From CAZAGT01 sp964484515 (GTDB taxonomy: Bacteria > Desulfobacterota > DSM-4660 > Desulfatiglandales > HGW-15): a stretch of 33,878 bases of DNA. The translations under genes and the position numbers were made by a program. Positions 8,460 through 16,844 of the stretch are shown piece after piece (position 1 is the stretch's first letter; each line of letters begins with the position of its first letter). The notes beneath the pieces are model-generated. The model was not told the DNA's origin. It was given only the letters and a program-made list of their open reading frames with translations, and ran no database searches. The DNA is taken from assembly GCA_964484515.1 (NCBI GenBank), contig CAZAGT010000010.1, forward strand, positions 1 through 33,878, given 5' to 3'.

Positions 8460-9371
8460 GTGAGCGATAACATAGACCTCCCGCACATAGACGGAAAATC
8501 AAAAACCAATGCCAGACGGTTCAAGGACCTGACCATCACATTAGAATTATTAGGGTCACACTCTGACTTCCGATTTCTCTTGGACACGAGCAAGTTTAGT
8601 CAGAATCTCATGTGGAAATGTTTCGCTGACGGCCGCATGTACGAGCCCGAAACAACGAGATTTTTGGCAAGTGTTCTTAGACAAGGCGATAGCTTCATCG
8701 ATATCGGCGCGCATATCGGCTACTTTTCCTGTGTTGCTGCAAAACTTGTGGGTAATCACGGGAAAATATTTTGCTTTGAGCCCGAGAACTCAAACTACCA
8801 ACACCTCCTACAACACATCTCACTGAACAACCTCCAGAACGTACGGCCATTTAGAATGGCAGTAGGAGACAGAAACAAGAGCGTATCCCTCTATGTGAAC
8901 CGGGACAACGACGGAGGACATGCCTTATGGGATGTCCGCTCCCATTTTTTTAACGTTGAAACCCGCAACCACTTGAAAACCGACCGCGTCCCCCAGGCGA
9001 CGCTTGAAACCGCACTTTCTCAAACGAGCCCTAATTCCTTGAAAGCGATCAAGATTGATACGGAAGGATCTGAGTACAACGTCATCCGGGGAGGATTAGG
9101 GTTTCTCCGGAAACATGATGTCCCCTATGTTTTGTGCGAGGTGAACCGCTTTGGGCTGCAACAGATGGGAGCTAGCGAAACCGCACTGAGGCAATTAATG
9201 TCGCACCTGGGATACGGCAGTTTCCTGCTTACTCAAAATCCACCCTTCTTTATGAAGCTGTTGCCAACCGATGTTGTGAATTGCCAGTCGGTGTTTAACC
9301 TTCTTTTCGCTAAGGCCTGCGAACTTGCGATTGACAGCAAGGGACTTATGACGGATCGAACACCTCCTTAA
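8460..9371 (+). CDS. FkbM-family SAM-dependent methyltransferase
   Basis: The protein has the FkbM methyltransferase pattern. A SAM-binding loop FIDIGAHIGYFSCVAAKLVG lies near residue 80, GKIFCFEPENSNYQHLLQHI after it, and the characteristic IKIDTEGSEYNVIRGG near residue 197. Family members O-methylate sugars or other small hydroxylated groups and are common in glycan and flagellin-modification clusters. The start is uncertain. GTG at 8460 is preceded by AAAAGGA at moderate distance and gives 303 residues, while an in-frame TTG at 8439 gives 310 residues without a ribosome site. It lies between glycosyltransferases on the same strand, so methylation of a sugar added by a neighbour is the likely role. 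Confidence 0.87.
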   Translation: MSDNIDLPHIDGKSKTNARRFKDLTITLELLGSHSDFRFLLDTSKFSQNLMWKCFADGRMYEPETTRFLASVLRQGDSFIDIGAHIGYFSCVAAKLVGNHGKIFCFEPENSNYQHLLQHISLNNLQNVRPFRMAVGDRNKSVSLYVNRDNDGGHALWDVRSHFFNVETRNHLKTDRVPQATLETALSQTSPNSLKAIKIDTEGSEYNVIRGGLGFLRKHDVPYVLCEVNRFGLQQMGASETALRQLMSHLGYGSFLLTQNPPFFMKLLPTDVVNCQSVFNLLFAKACELAIDSKGLMTDRTPP

Positions 9372-9408
9372 ACCACTACGTAGGTCTTCTCCTGTTCCAT
9401 CGCGAACC

Positions 9409-10695
9409 GTGGAACGGATTCATATCCTCATCGTTTTACATCAATTTCTTCCCGACTCTGTGGGAGGCGTGGAACGGTATACCTACGCCCTCGCAAAGGA
9501 ACTGCAAAATCGCTTCTTGGAGGTTCAGATACTTTGTCCTGAATATGACCGTTCTGCGCCCGCAGGTTCTATTTCAACGGACCTCTTTGACGACATCCCT
9601 GTGACCAGAATAGCTTTAAATCCGGAGGGTGACCTTGTTGATACGTTCGCGAACAACCAAGCGGCCTTCGCCTTCGCCCGTTTCTTGGATAAGGCTGAGG
9701 TGGACATCGTCCATTTTCAACACCTGATGGGATTTTCAGGCACATCCCTCCATGTATGTTCTCGAAAACAGGTTCCGATCCTTTTGACGGTGCATGATGC
9801 ATGGCTCATCTGCCAGCAGTCGCACTTGCTACAACCTGATGGCCGTTTCTGTTGCCGGGGGCCGGAAACGACCGCCAAATGCCTTTACTGCCTTCTACAA
9901 CGCTATCCGAATCAGGCCCAGGTCTGCCGACTTCCAGATTTGTACGAAGCGCTCTCACACCGCGAACACTTCCTGCGTAACGCCATGAATAACGTCGAAA
10001 CCCTCATCTTCTGTTCTCGCTTTATCCAAGACTTCTTCCGTGCCCATGGTTTGGATCACAAAAGAATGGTTTTATCTCCTCTCGGTCTAGCCCCCTTTCT
10101 GCCGCGCCCGCATCAGACCAAAAGGGACATCATACGCATTTCCTTTCTTGGGGCTGTCTTTTTTACAAAGGGCTTAGACCTGCTCGTTGACGCCTTCAAT
10201 CTCGTCCCACCCGCCAGCGGGGAGTTGCATATATACGGCCCCATCGTCAATCAGGACTATTTCAGGGAGGTCATGAGCAGGGTCAAAGCGGACCGCACGG
10301 TCAGGTATCACGGTGAATACAGCTCAGAGCAATTGCCTGCTATTCTCGCGAATACCGATATCACCGTCATCCCCTCCCGCATGGAAAGTTTCTCCCTGGT
10401 CACGCGGGAGTCACTGCACGCCAAGGTACCCGTGATCGGGCCGGACATCGGAGGCATTCCTGAGGTCATCCACGACGGCGAAAACGGATTCCTTTTCCGT
10501 TCTGGCGACTACCGCGACCTGGCAAACAAACTCATGGTCCTGATTCGGCACCCTCAAAAGCTCGATTCCCTCCGAAATGGTATCGGCCCGATTCGGACCA
10601 TTGCCGAAGAGGTTGATCAATTAGAGTCGATCTATCAGGATGCCCTTCACCGCAAAAAGACCCGTTCGAGTAACAGCCAACCGGCTGCGCTTTAA
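9409..10695 (+). CDS. Family 4 glycosyltransferase (GT-B fold)
   Basis: The 428-residue protein begins with the GT4 N-terminal pattern HILIVLHQFLPDSVGGVERY. The C-terminal domain has the E-x7-E nucleotide-sugar motif (E326 to E334, ESFSLVTRE), followed by GIPEVIHDGENGFLF. These are retaining enzymes that transfer a sugar from an NDP-sugar. A cysteine-rich stretch around residues 130-170 (CCRGPETTAKCLYC) is typical of one GT4 subgroup and may bind metal. The GTG start at 9409 has no clear ribosome site, but conserved sequence begins at residue 3, so a later start is unlikely. Confidence 0.87.
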   Translation: MERIHILIVLHQFLPDSVGGVERYTYALAKELQNRFLEVQILCPEYDRSAPAGSISTDLFDDIPVTRIALNPEGDLVDTFANNQAAFAFARFLDKAEVDIVHFQHLMGFSGTSLHVCSRKQVPILLTVHDAWLICQQSHLLQPDGRFCCRGPETTAKCLYCLLQRYPNQAQVCRLPDLYEALSHREHFLRNAMNNVETLIFCSRFIQDFFRAHGLDHKRMVLSPLGLAPFLPRPHQTKRDIIRISFLGAVFFTKGLDLLVDAFNLVPPASGELHIYGPIVNQDYFREVMSRVKADRTVRYHGEYSSEQLPAILANTDITVIPSRMESFSLVTRESLHAKVPVIGPDIGGIPEVIHDGENGFLFRSGDYRDLANKLMVLIRHPQKLDSLRNGIGPIRTIAEEVDQLESIYQDALHRKKTRSSNSQPAAL

Positions 10696-10756
10696 AAGGC
10701 ATAAAATGGTAGCGTAACCGTAACGACAATACCGTTTCAACCTCACCCACTCTCCC

Positions 10757-12400
10757 ATGTGTGCTGAAAATCCATTACTCATCGTCCAGGTCGAGCCGCC
10801 CCAAGACACAAGCGGCGGAGACTATTACTACCGTACCTATGCGCCCGGAATGGCCATGGCGGAAGCCGGAGCCTATGTCGTCAATCTGACCAATATTCAT
10901 CGCCGCAAAACGGAGATTATGGCTGCGGCCGATGTCCTGGTTCTCAAAAACATCAGTGATCCGGATCTTCTCCCATTGATCCAGGATCGAAGCGATAGGG
11001 GACTAATCACGATCTATGAAATCGCGGACGACCTGCATGCCATTCCCTCCTGGAATCCCGTCAGCCCCTTTTTTGAAGATCGCGAAAATCTTTGCGTCGT
11101 CTGCCAAACGGCACAGAGTTGCGATGCCGTCCAAGTGAGTGTCCCGGAGCTGAAGGAGCGTTATCGATGTCTAAAAACAGCTTGTGCCGTCTTTCAAAAT
11201 CAAATTCTGCATGTTCCCCCTGCTAGACAGAGAAAGCCTCGGGAGTGCGTGGTTATCGGATGGGGCGGCTCAAACGGTCATCTTCATGATATGGCGGCGA
11301 TCGCCGATCCCTTCCAGGTGTGGATCTCGCAGACCTCGAACGTCCGCCTCCATCTCATGTCCTCCGATGCCATTTGGGACCTCTTCAGCGCTCTCCCTCC
11401 AGAGAAAAAGCAGTATACGTCACCCGGATCGATAAACGACTATTACGACTTTCTGGGTGAAATCGACATAGGGATCGCACCCCTCAACGACACCGCCTTC
11501 AATCGATCGAGATCGGATGTGAAGTTTTTGGAATACGCCGTTTCAGAAGTTGTTCCGGTTATGCAACTCCTGGAGCCATACAGACAAACAGTGCGGCCGA
11601 ACGACACCGGATACCTCTTCACAAACGCGGAGGACATGATCGGGATTCTAAAAAGACTGACCCGCACACCGCCGTTGCTGGCAGAGATTGCAGGAAATGC
11701 CCGTCGATACGTCCTCGACGAGCGTCTTCAAAGGCACCACGCTAAAGACAGAATTATGTATTATGAAGATCTCCTAAGAAAGAAGAGCAAGATGTCTTCA
11801 ATGGGAGAGGGCAAAAGACTCTTTTCTACATGGTCAGGTCTGGAAGGTGCCGTGAGATACGACAGAAACTTACAACTGACTGCGACAAAATACGAGACGC
11901 TCATCTACGAGGGTCTCCTCACGCTTGCGGCCAAGGATCGAAGGGGCGAAGGGCAGAACCTGTTCATGAGCGCTTCACGGCTCCAACCCGAGCAGTACCT
12001 CCCCTTTCTTTTTGCTTCAGTGTTGTCAGACAATCCGATGGTCTGTCTTGAAAAGGCTTTGGAACGCAATCCGCTATCATTGAAAAGTTGGGTATTACGC
12101 GGTGAACAATTCGCAGGGCAAGGCAGAGTGCACGATGCACTAACCTGTTTCCAGCGGACAAGTGAGATCTGTCCCAATTACTTGGTACCGTTGTTGAAAG
12201 TTCATCGGCTTCTTCTGGCGCTGGGCGAAGAAATGCAGGCCGCCAATCTGCTCAATAGATTGAGGCATTTGCATTCCGAATGCTTGTTAAACAGTCTCTC
12301 ACATCATACCCAGGAGCAGTGCACTGCCCAACGGAGTCCCATCTCGCACGATTTTCCATTGGATAGCTCAAATCCATCGTTCCCGGGGAACGTTCGCTAA
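10757..12400 (+). CDS. Glycosyltransferase-like protein with C-terminal TPR region
   Basis: The 547-residue protein has an N-terminal region (~1-350) resembling GT-B glycosyltransferases of the group 1 type. It contains an early VQVEPPQDTSGGDYYYRTYAPG segment, a central VIGWGGSNGHLHD linker like the GWSGS motif at the start of a second Rossmann domain, and IDIGIAPLNDTAFNRSRSDVKFLEYA, the donor-binding region of this group. The last ~180 residues contain TPR-like helices (VHDALTCFQRTSEICPNYLVP). Catalytic identity and sugar are not known. The ATG at 10757 follows a pyrimidine-rich stretch with no ribosome site. The C-terminal 30 residues look disordered. Confidence 0.72.
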   Translation: MCAENPLLIVQVEPPQDTSGGDYYYRTYAPGMAMAEAGAYVVNLTNIHRRKTEIMAAADVLVLKNISDPDLLPLIQDRSDRGLITIYEIADDLHAIPSWNPVSPFFEDRENLCVVCQTAQSCDAVQVSVPELKERYRCLKTACAVFQNQILHVPPARQRKPRECVVIGWGGSNGHLHDMAAIADPFQVWISQTSNVRLHLMSSDAIWDLFSALPPEKKQYTSPGSINDYYDFLGEIDIGIAPLNDTAFNRSRSDVKFLEYAVSEVVPVMQLLEPYRQTVRPNDTGYLFTNAEDMIGILKRLTRTPPLLAEIAGNARRYVLDERLQRHHAKDRIMYYEDLLRKKSKMSSMGEGKRLFSTWSGLEGAVRYDRNLQLTATKYETLIYEGLLTLAAKDRRGEGQNLFMSASRLQPEQYLPFLFASVLSDNPMVCLEKALERNPLSLKSWVLRGEQFAGQGRVHDALTCFQRTSEICPNYLVPLLKVHRLLLALGEEMQAANLLNRLRHLHSECLLNSLSHHTQEQCTAQRSPISHDFPLDSSNPSFPGNVR

Positions 12401-12432
12401 ATGCAGGTGAGCACTTACGGAGGAGACTTATT

Positions 12433-13578
12433 ATGATCTATTTAGTCATGCCTCGAGGTCACACTTTCGGTTGGGGTATATGCGGCAAATATCTAACCCG
12501 CGAACTATCAGCGCTTTCTCCGCTCACGTTGATCACAGAACCGTTTGATCTAAAGGATATCGGCGATGACTATGACTATATCCTCCTTAAAAGTGTAGCG
12601 ACGGATCAGAATGCGTTTCTAGCATCCCTCAACGGTCCTTTGCACGATCCCGTCATCCAAGCGATCACAGACCACACACTATGTCCCCTCCAACCCAACA
12701 TAAGAGGAAGCAAGAATATCGGTTACACCTTTTTTGAGACATCCAATTTGAGCCCTGAAAGTATCTCCCAAGCCGCATCTCGATTCGATCTCGTCGCAGC
12801 CGGTTCTACATGGTGTGAAAGCATACTGCGGGAGCATGGTTTGAATAACACATGTACTGTGACTCAAGGCGTTGATCGTAGTATCTTCAACCCCTGTGAA
12901 AATCAAAAGACTTTCTTCCGCGATAAATTCGTTATTTTTTCCGGAGGGAAACTCGAGCTACGCAAGGGACAAGACCTTGTTATCAAAGCATTTAAAGTGC
13001 TTCAGGACAAATACGGTGATGTTTACTTGATCAACTCTTGGTACAATCATTGGGCTTTCAGTCTAAGGACGTTGGCTGCTTCGCCCCACATCCATTGCGA
13101 TTTAGAGGCGGGCGATTACTATGCCATGATTGATAAGTTGCTTGCTGATAATGGCATCGATCTGCGTAAGGTGCTTACTCTTCCGCCAAAACCGAATATC
13201 GCTATGGCCAAGATTTATAGAAACTCAGATTGCGGTATTTTCCCCAACCGCTGTGAGGGCGGCACGAATCTTGTCCTCATGGAATATCTGGCCTGCGGAA
13301 AACCGGCAATTGTCTCCAATTCATCCGGCCATAGAGACGTCATCGATGAAGATAACGCCATTCTGCTGAAGGAACTGAAATCGAAACCCTTTGTGCAACA
13401 CGATGGTTCCACGACTCTCTGGGATGAACCCGACCTGGATGAGATCGTCGATCGCCTGGAATGGGCTTACCTTTATAAAGATAGGCTCAAGTCAATCGGC
13501 GAAAACGCCGGGAAATCCATGGAACGACACACCTGGCAAAGGGCGGCTCAAAGATTTTATGCCCTTGCTCAAAACTGA
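12433..13578 (+). CDS. Family 4-type glycosyltransferase
   Basis: The 381-residue protein has a GT-B architecture. The N-terminal half includes IGYTFFETSNLSPES and a VTQGVDRSIFNP linker segment, and the donor domain starts at FVIFSGGKLELRKGQDLVIKAF. The nucleotide-sugar site NRCEGGTNLVLMEYLACGKP (E275 and E284) belongs to a subgroup with one residue more than the usual E-x7-E spacing. The start is well supported: a strong ribosome site, GGAGGAG, lies just upstream of the ATG, which is unusual for this island where most starts lack one. It probably adds one sugar of the island glycan. Confidence 0.87.
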   Translation: MIYLVMPRGHTFGWGICGKYLTRELSALSPLTLITEPFDLKDIGDDYDYILLKSVATDQNAFLASLNGPLHDPVIQAITDHTLCPLQPNIRGSKNIGYTFFETSNLSPESISQAASRFDLVAAGSTWCESILREHGLNNTCTVTQGVDRSIFNPCENQKTFFRDKFVIFSGGKLELRKGQDLVIKAFKVLQDKYGDVYLINSWYNHWAFSLRTLAASPHIHCDLEAGDYYAMIDKLLADNGIDLRKVLTLPPKPNIAMAKIYRNSDCGIFPNRCEGGTNLVLMEYLACGKPAIVSNSSGHRDVIDEDNAILLKELKSKPFVQHDGSTTLWDEPDLDEIVDRLEWAYLYKDRLKSIGENAGKSMERHTWQRAAQRFYALAQN

Positions 13579-13688
13579 TATCGATCTAAGATTCGTAAGA
13601 TGGGGGAACCTCCTGGTTTTCCATGTTTGTGCGTGAAAATACCGCCCGGCCGCTGAGATAATGGCTCTTTATTATACCCTCACTCGTC

Positions 13689-14789
13689 GTGGAATTCTTC
13701 AAGGTAACGGATAAAGCCGTCAGGCTTGACAACAACTTGTATGAAAACGCCATCCTCCGGCAAGGGAAAATCTATTTGCTCCGAGGGGATCACGTTCGCC
13801 AACTCGTGAATCAAGAGATGGGTCATCCGGTGGGGGGAATCTCTAAATGTCGCTACCTATCGGCAGACGCCTTGAGATACCATCATGATCCGGTCAAGGT
13901 CCTCTTCTTCTTTGACGGAGGACTGGGTGACGCCATCTCCTTAGGGGTGCTTTTCGAGGCTCTGCGCCGACAGTATCATATGAATATCGATGTGGCCTGT
14001 CGGCGTGTCATTTGGGAGGATATACTGAAACCCCTTGGTTTTTCTGGGAAATGGATCCAACCTCCGCCGGACAAAGAGACCGTAACCGCATATGACTTCA
14101 TCCAACCGAGGGGCGACAACCTCCTAAAAGACAAGACTGGCATGACGGGTAGGTGCATCCTGGACGAACTTGCCGCGGCATACAAGGTCGACCTTCGGTC
14201 AGCCCGGGTAGGCTATTCCGTTGCAGAAAGCCGGCGGTGTCAAGAGCTCCTCGCCCAAAACCACCGGCCGATGCTAGGTCTGAATTTCGACTCGAAGGGA
14301 CCCGTCAGATCTTACCCACCAGGTATGCAGCCGAACCTTGTCAAATCGCTTTTGGCCGCCGGCTTCGAGTTGTTCCTTTTTGGCCAAACCCCTCCTCACC
14401 TTGAAGCAATCGTCCGAAACACAGCAATCCACGATTTTTGCGGAAGAACGACGATTCCGCAACTGGCCGGCCTCCTCCTCCAAATGGACTTGGTCATCTG
14501 CGTCGACTCATTTATAGCTCATCTCGCCAATATACTCGCTGTTCGTACAATAGTGCTCCTCAGCGCAACCCGTCGCGGGATCTTTGCCTGGCACGAGCAT
14601 GTTGTTTGCCTTGAAAGTGCCATCGAATGCGCACCCTGCGGTGAAGTCAACGGACCGTGCCCGAGGGGCTACGGCGAATGCCAAGCCTTCTACCACCACA
14701 GTGTTAGTGCGGAAACAATAACCATGACCGCAGTCAGACAAACCGCTGAAATTCTGCAGAAGACGATCACATTGCGTTGCAGGGCCTGA
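13689..14789 (+). CDS. Family 9 glycosyltransferase (heptosyltransferase-like)
   Basis: The 366-residue protein has the GT9 pattern. VKVLFFFDGGLGDAISLGVLFEALRR (residues ~75-100) corresponds to the ADP-heptose:LPS heptosyltransferase N-terminal motif. PQLAGLLLQMDLVICVDSFIAHLANIL (~255-282) is the donor-site D-S/T-x3-H-L-A motif. It is followed by the cysteine-bearing tail CAPCGEVNGPCPRGYGEC seen in many GT9 members. The first ~70 residues are an extra N-terminal segment. GT9 enzymes in flagellar islands need not use heptose, so the donor is unknown. The GTG at 13689 follows a 110-base gap and lacks a clear ribosome site; CCTCAC lies 5 bases before it. Confidence 0.85.
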   Translation: MEFFKVTDKAVRLDNNLYENAILRQGKIYLLRGDHVRQLVNQEMGHPVGGISKCRYLSADALRYHHDPVKVLFFFDGGLGDAISLGVLFEALRRQYHMNIDVACRRVIWEDILKPLGFSGKWIQPPPDKETVTAYDFIQPRGDNLLKDKTGMTGRCILDELAAAYKVDLRSARVGYSVAESRRCQELLAQNHRPMLGLNFDSKGPVRSYPPGMQPNLVKSLLAAGFELFLFGQTPPHLEAIVRNTAIHDFCGRTTIPQLAGLLLQMDLVICVDSFIAHLANILAVRTIVLLSATRRGIFAWHEHVVCLESAIECAPCGEVNGPCPRGYGECQAFYHHSVSAETITMTAVRQTAEILQKTITLRCRA

Positions 14790-14804
14790 ATTTGCCCTAA
14801 CCGG

Positions 14805-16670
14805 ATGATGAACATGGTTATGATCTCCCTATGTGCGATCGTCAGGAATGAAGAGGCATTGTTGGGCCGGGCGCTTGAGAGCATACGCGGTTCCGTTGAT
14901 GAACTCATTATTGTTGATACGGGCTCAACAGACGGAACCGTTTCCGTGGCCGAAGGCTTCGGGGCGAAAGTGTATCATCACCGCTGGGAGGGAGATTTCG
15001 CCAAGCATCGAAACCAATCGATTCACCACGCCAACGGCGAATGGATCTTCATCCTCGACGCAGACGAAGAACTGGAAAAGGGCCACGGAAAGTACCTCAG
15101 GGATGCAGCCCTTGCAACGGACATCGATTCCGTCATGGCGACCACCGTCAATTACTTCAACAATCGATCCAGCAAAGCGTTTCAGTGCCAGGTCAGGATG
15201 TTCCGAAACAACGGTGCTATCCACTATGATGGAATCGTGCACAACCAGCTTAAGGGTTTTAAGAAGACCAAGGACTCCCCGATTCGCATCCACCATTACG
15301 GTTACGACCTTGGGCGTGGGGCCAAAGCAAAGAAATATGAAAGAACCAAGGATTTGTTGAAACAACAAATCGTGACAGAACCCCAAAACTACTTTCATCA
15401 TCTCAACCTGGCGGTCATCTATGCCACAAACTTCGAATTCAGAGAGGCCGTCCGAGAGGGTCAAAGGGCGGTACAGCTGGCGAAAGAACAGGGAATAAAG
15501 GACCAAAACCTTCTCTGGGCACTCTATGTGATTTCCTCAGCCTACTACCGGTTGGGGAATATGGGGGAGGCTGAGAAACACGCCCTGGCGGCGCTCAAAA
15601 TGACCAGCGACCATGCGGATTCCTATTTCATCCTGTGCCTTGTCTACCATCATCAAAAAGAGTGGGGCAAACTTCGCGAGGCAGCCGCCCGCTATATTCG
15701 TCTCGTTGACTCATTTACGACCTCGCAAGGATCTCCAATCAATTCTATGATGAATATGCTCAATGAGAAATGGCGTGTTCATTTAGCCCTCGGAGACCTC
15801 CACATCCATGAGGAAGACATGCCCAAGGCTGAACAAGAATTCGAACTGGCCCAAACCCTCTCACCGGATACGGCTGAATGCGCACGCATTATCGGAGACA
15901 TTTACAGGAGTGCAAAGCTCTGGGAAAAGGCCGCCCGATACTATTCTCTTGCGCTCGCACAAGGCCCGATCCAGGCTGAGACCCTCCTCGGCCTTGCTAT
16001 GGTGCGCAGGGAATTGGGTGAGTTCGACGAGTATAAGACGCTATTAGATCAACTGGATGTCGCCGCCATCGAAAAGCCCGAAGCACACTTCCACATCGGC
16101 CTGGTCCGTCTGAACGACGGGGAGTACGGTCCTGCAGTCGATTCCTTTGCACGAGCCCTCCGCCTCGACCCTGATTTCTACGCGGCCTATGTCAACATGG
16201 CCCTCGCCTTTAAGCACCGCGGACAATGGCAAGAAGCCATTGCTGCGAACCTCGAAGCCATCAAGAGAAGACCGGACCGCCCAGATGCCCGCATCAATCT
16301 GGGTAATCTTTACTACCAGTTCGAGCAATTCGACCTTGCCAAGGAAAACTATCAAAAGGTCCTTGAGCAAGAACCTGACAATCTCGCTATCCGAATCCTC
16401 TTGTGTGAAATCTTAGTTACACAGGGGTACGTTCACCAGTGTCACCGTGAATGCATCCACGTCCTCAAAAATCTGGAAGTGTCATATAGTGATTCTTTCT
16501 TCGATATAACGGAGTTACCCCTTCTCCTTTTGCGAATCAGTGAGGCCCTCCAACAAAGAGGCCAGGCAGCCCTATCAAGAAAAACGCTCTCAATCGGCAA
16601 GCAGCTTAATTCCAAAATCGATCAGGTGCCGATCCGCCTTGATCGCAGCTCCAGCAAGAGCTGTCCCTAG
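14805..16670 (+). CDS. GT2 glycosyltransferase with C-terminal TPR array
   Basis: The 621-residue protein starts with a compact GT2 domain (~1-190): ISLCAIVRNEEALLGRALES, IIVDTGSTDGT, HRNQSIHHANGEW and the DxD-type FILDADEEL. About eight TPR units follow (~190-600; e.g. YGPAVDSFARALRLDPDFYAAYVNMALAFKHRGQWQEAI). This subgroup, with DTGSTDGT and ADEE motifs plus TPRs, includes SunS-like enzymes that glycosylate peptides and proteins. TPRs suggest direct binding of a protein acceptor, as in O-GlcNAc transferase. It is paralogous to the next gene. Start codons at 14805, 14808, 14814 and 14820 are all in frame; the first is listed, but the domain starts at ISLCAIV so the true one may be later. Confidence 0.87.
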   Translation: MMNMVMISLCAIVRNEEALLGRALESIRGSVDELIIVDTGSTDGTVSVAEGFGAKVYHHRWEGDFAKHRNQSIHHANGEWIFILDADEELEKGHGKYLRDAALATDIDSVMATTVNYFNNRSSKAFQCQVRMFRNNGAIHYDGIVHNQLKGFKKTKDSPIRIHHYGYDLGRGAKAKKYERTKDLLKQQIVTEPQNYFHHLNLAVIYATNFEFREAVREGQRAVQLAKEQGIKDQNLLWALYVISSAYYRLGNMGEAEKHALAALKMTSDHADSYFILCLVYHHQKEWGKLREAAARYIRLVDSFTTSQGSPINSMMNMLNEKWRVHLALGDLHIHEEDMPKAEQEFELAQTLSPDTAECARIIGDIYRSAKLWEKAARYYSLALAQGPIQAETLLGLAMVRRELGEFDEYKTLLDQLDVAAIEKPEAHFHIGLVRLNDGEYGPAVDSFARALRLDPDFYAAYVNMALAFKHRGQWQEAIAANLEAIKRRPDRPDARINLGNLYYQFEQFDLAKENYQKVLEQEPDNLAIRILLCEILVTQGYVHQCHRECIHVLKNLEVSYSDSFFDITELPLLLLRISEALQQRGQAALSRKTLSIGKQLNSKIDQVPIRLDRSSSKSCP

Positions 16671-16844
16671 GAATTCCCCAATCCTTAAGGTATTGCTCGC
16701 GGTCCCACGATAAAAACGCTCTTCCTTGAGGATCTCGAAGCGGTTTTCCTCATCAGTCGACTTGCCCTTTGAAAGTGACGCACCCCGCGCTTCCGCGCGA
16801 GGAATCCTGACGAAGGCGAGTGATGTCTCTTTCATAAAGGCCAA
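16671..16844 (+). other. 174-base gap holding one copy of a dispersed repeat
   Basis: This gap separates the two GT2-TPR genes. It contains repeat copy A at 16780-16823 and otherwise shows no promoter or terminator I can support. The minus strand is open across the whole gap and into both flanking genes, but its translation resembles no family I know. AAAGG just before the ATG at 16845 may be the ribosome site of the next gene. Confidence 0.5.
16780..16823 (+). repeat. Dispersed 44-bp repeat, copy A
   Basis: The sequence from GCACCCCGCGCTTCC to AAGGCGAGTGA matches a second copy at 22977-23020 at 38 of 44 positions by eye, without gaps and in the same orientation. Both copies lie in short non-coding gaps just upstream of a gene on the plus strand. 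It contains a small self-complementary GCGC-rich core. I see no transposase or target-site duplication. Function unknown. Confidence 0.75.

Noticed and set aside
13689..14789. Lipopolysaccharide core heptosyltransferase assignment (waaC/waaF) for the GT9 genes
   Set aside because: No other core or lipid A genes are nearby, and the context is protein glycosylation. Family membership alone does not fix the donor.
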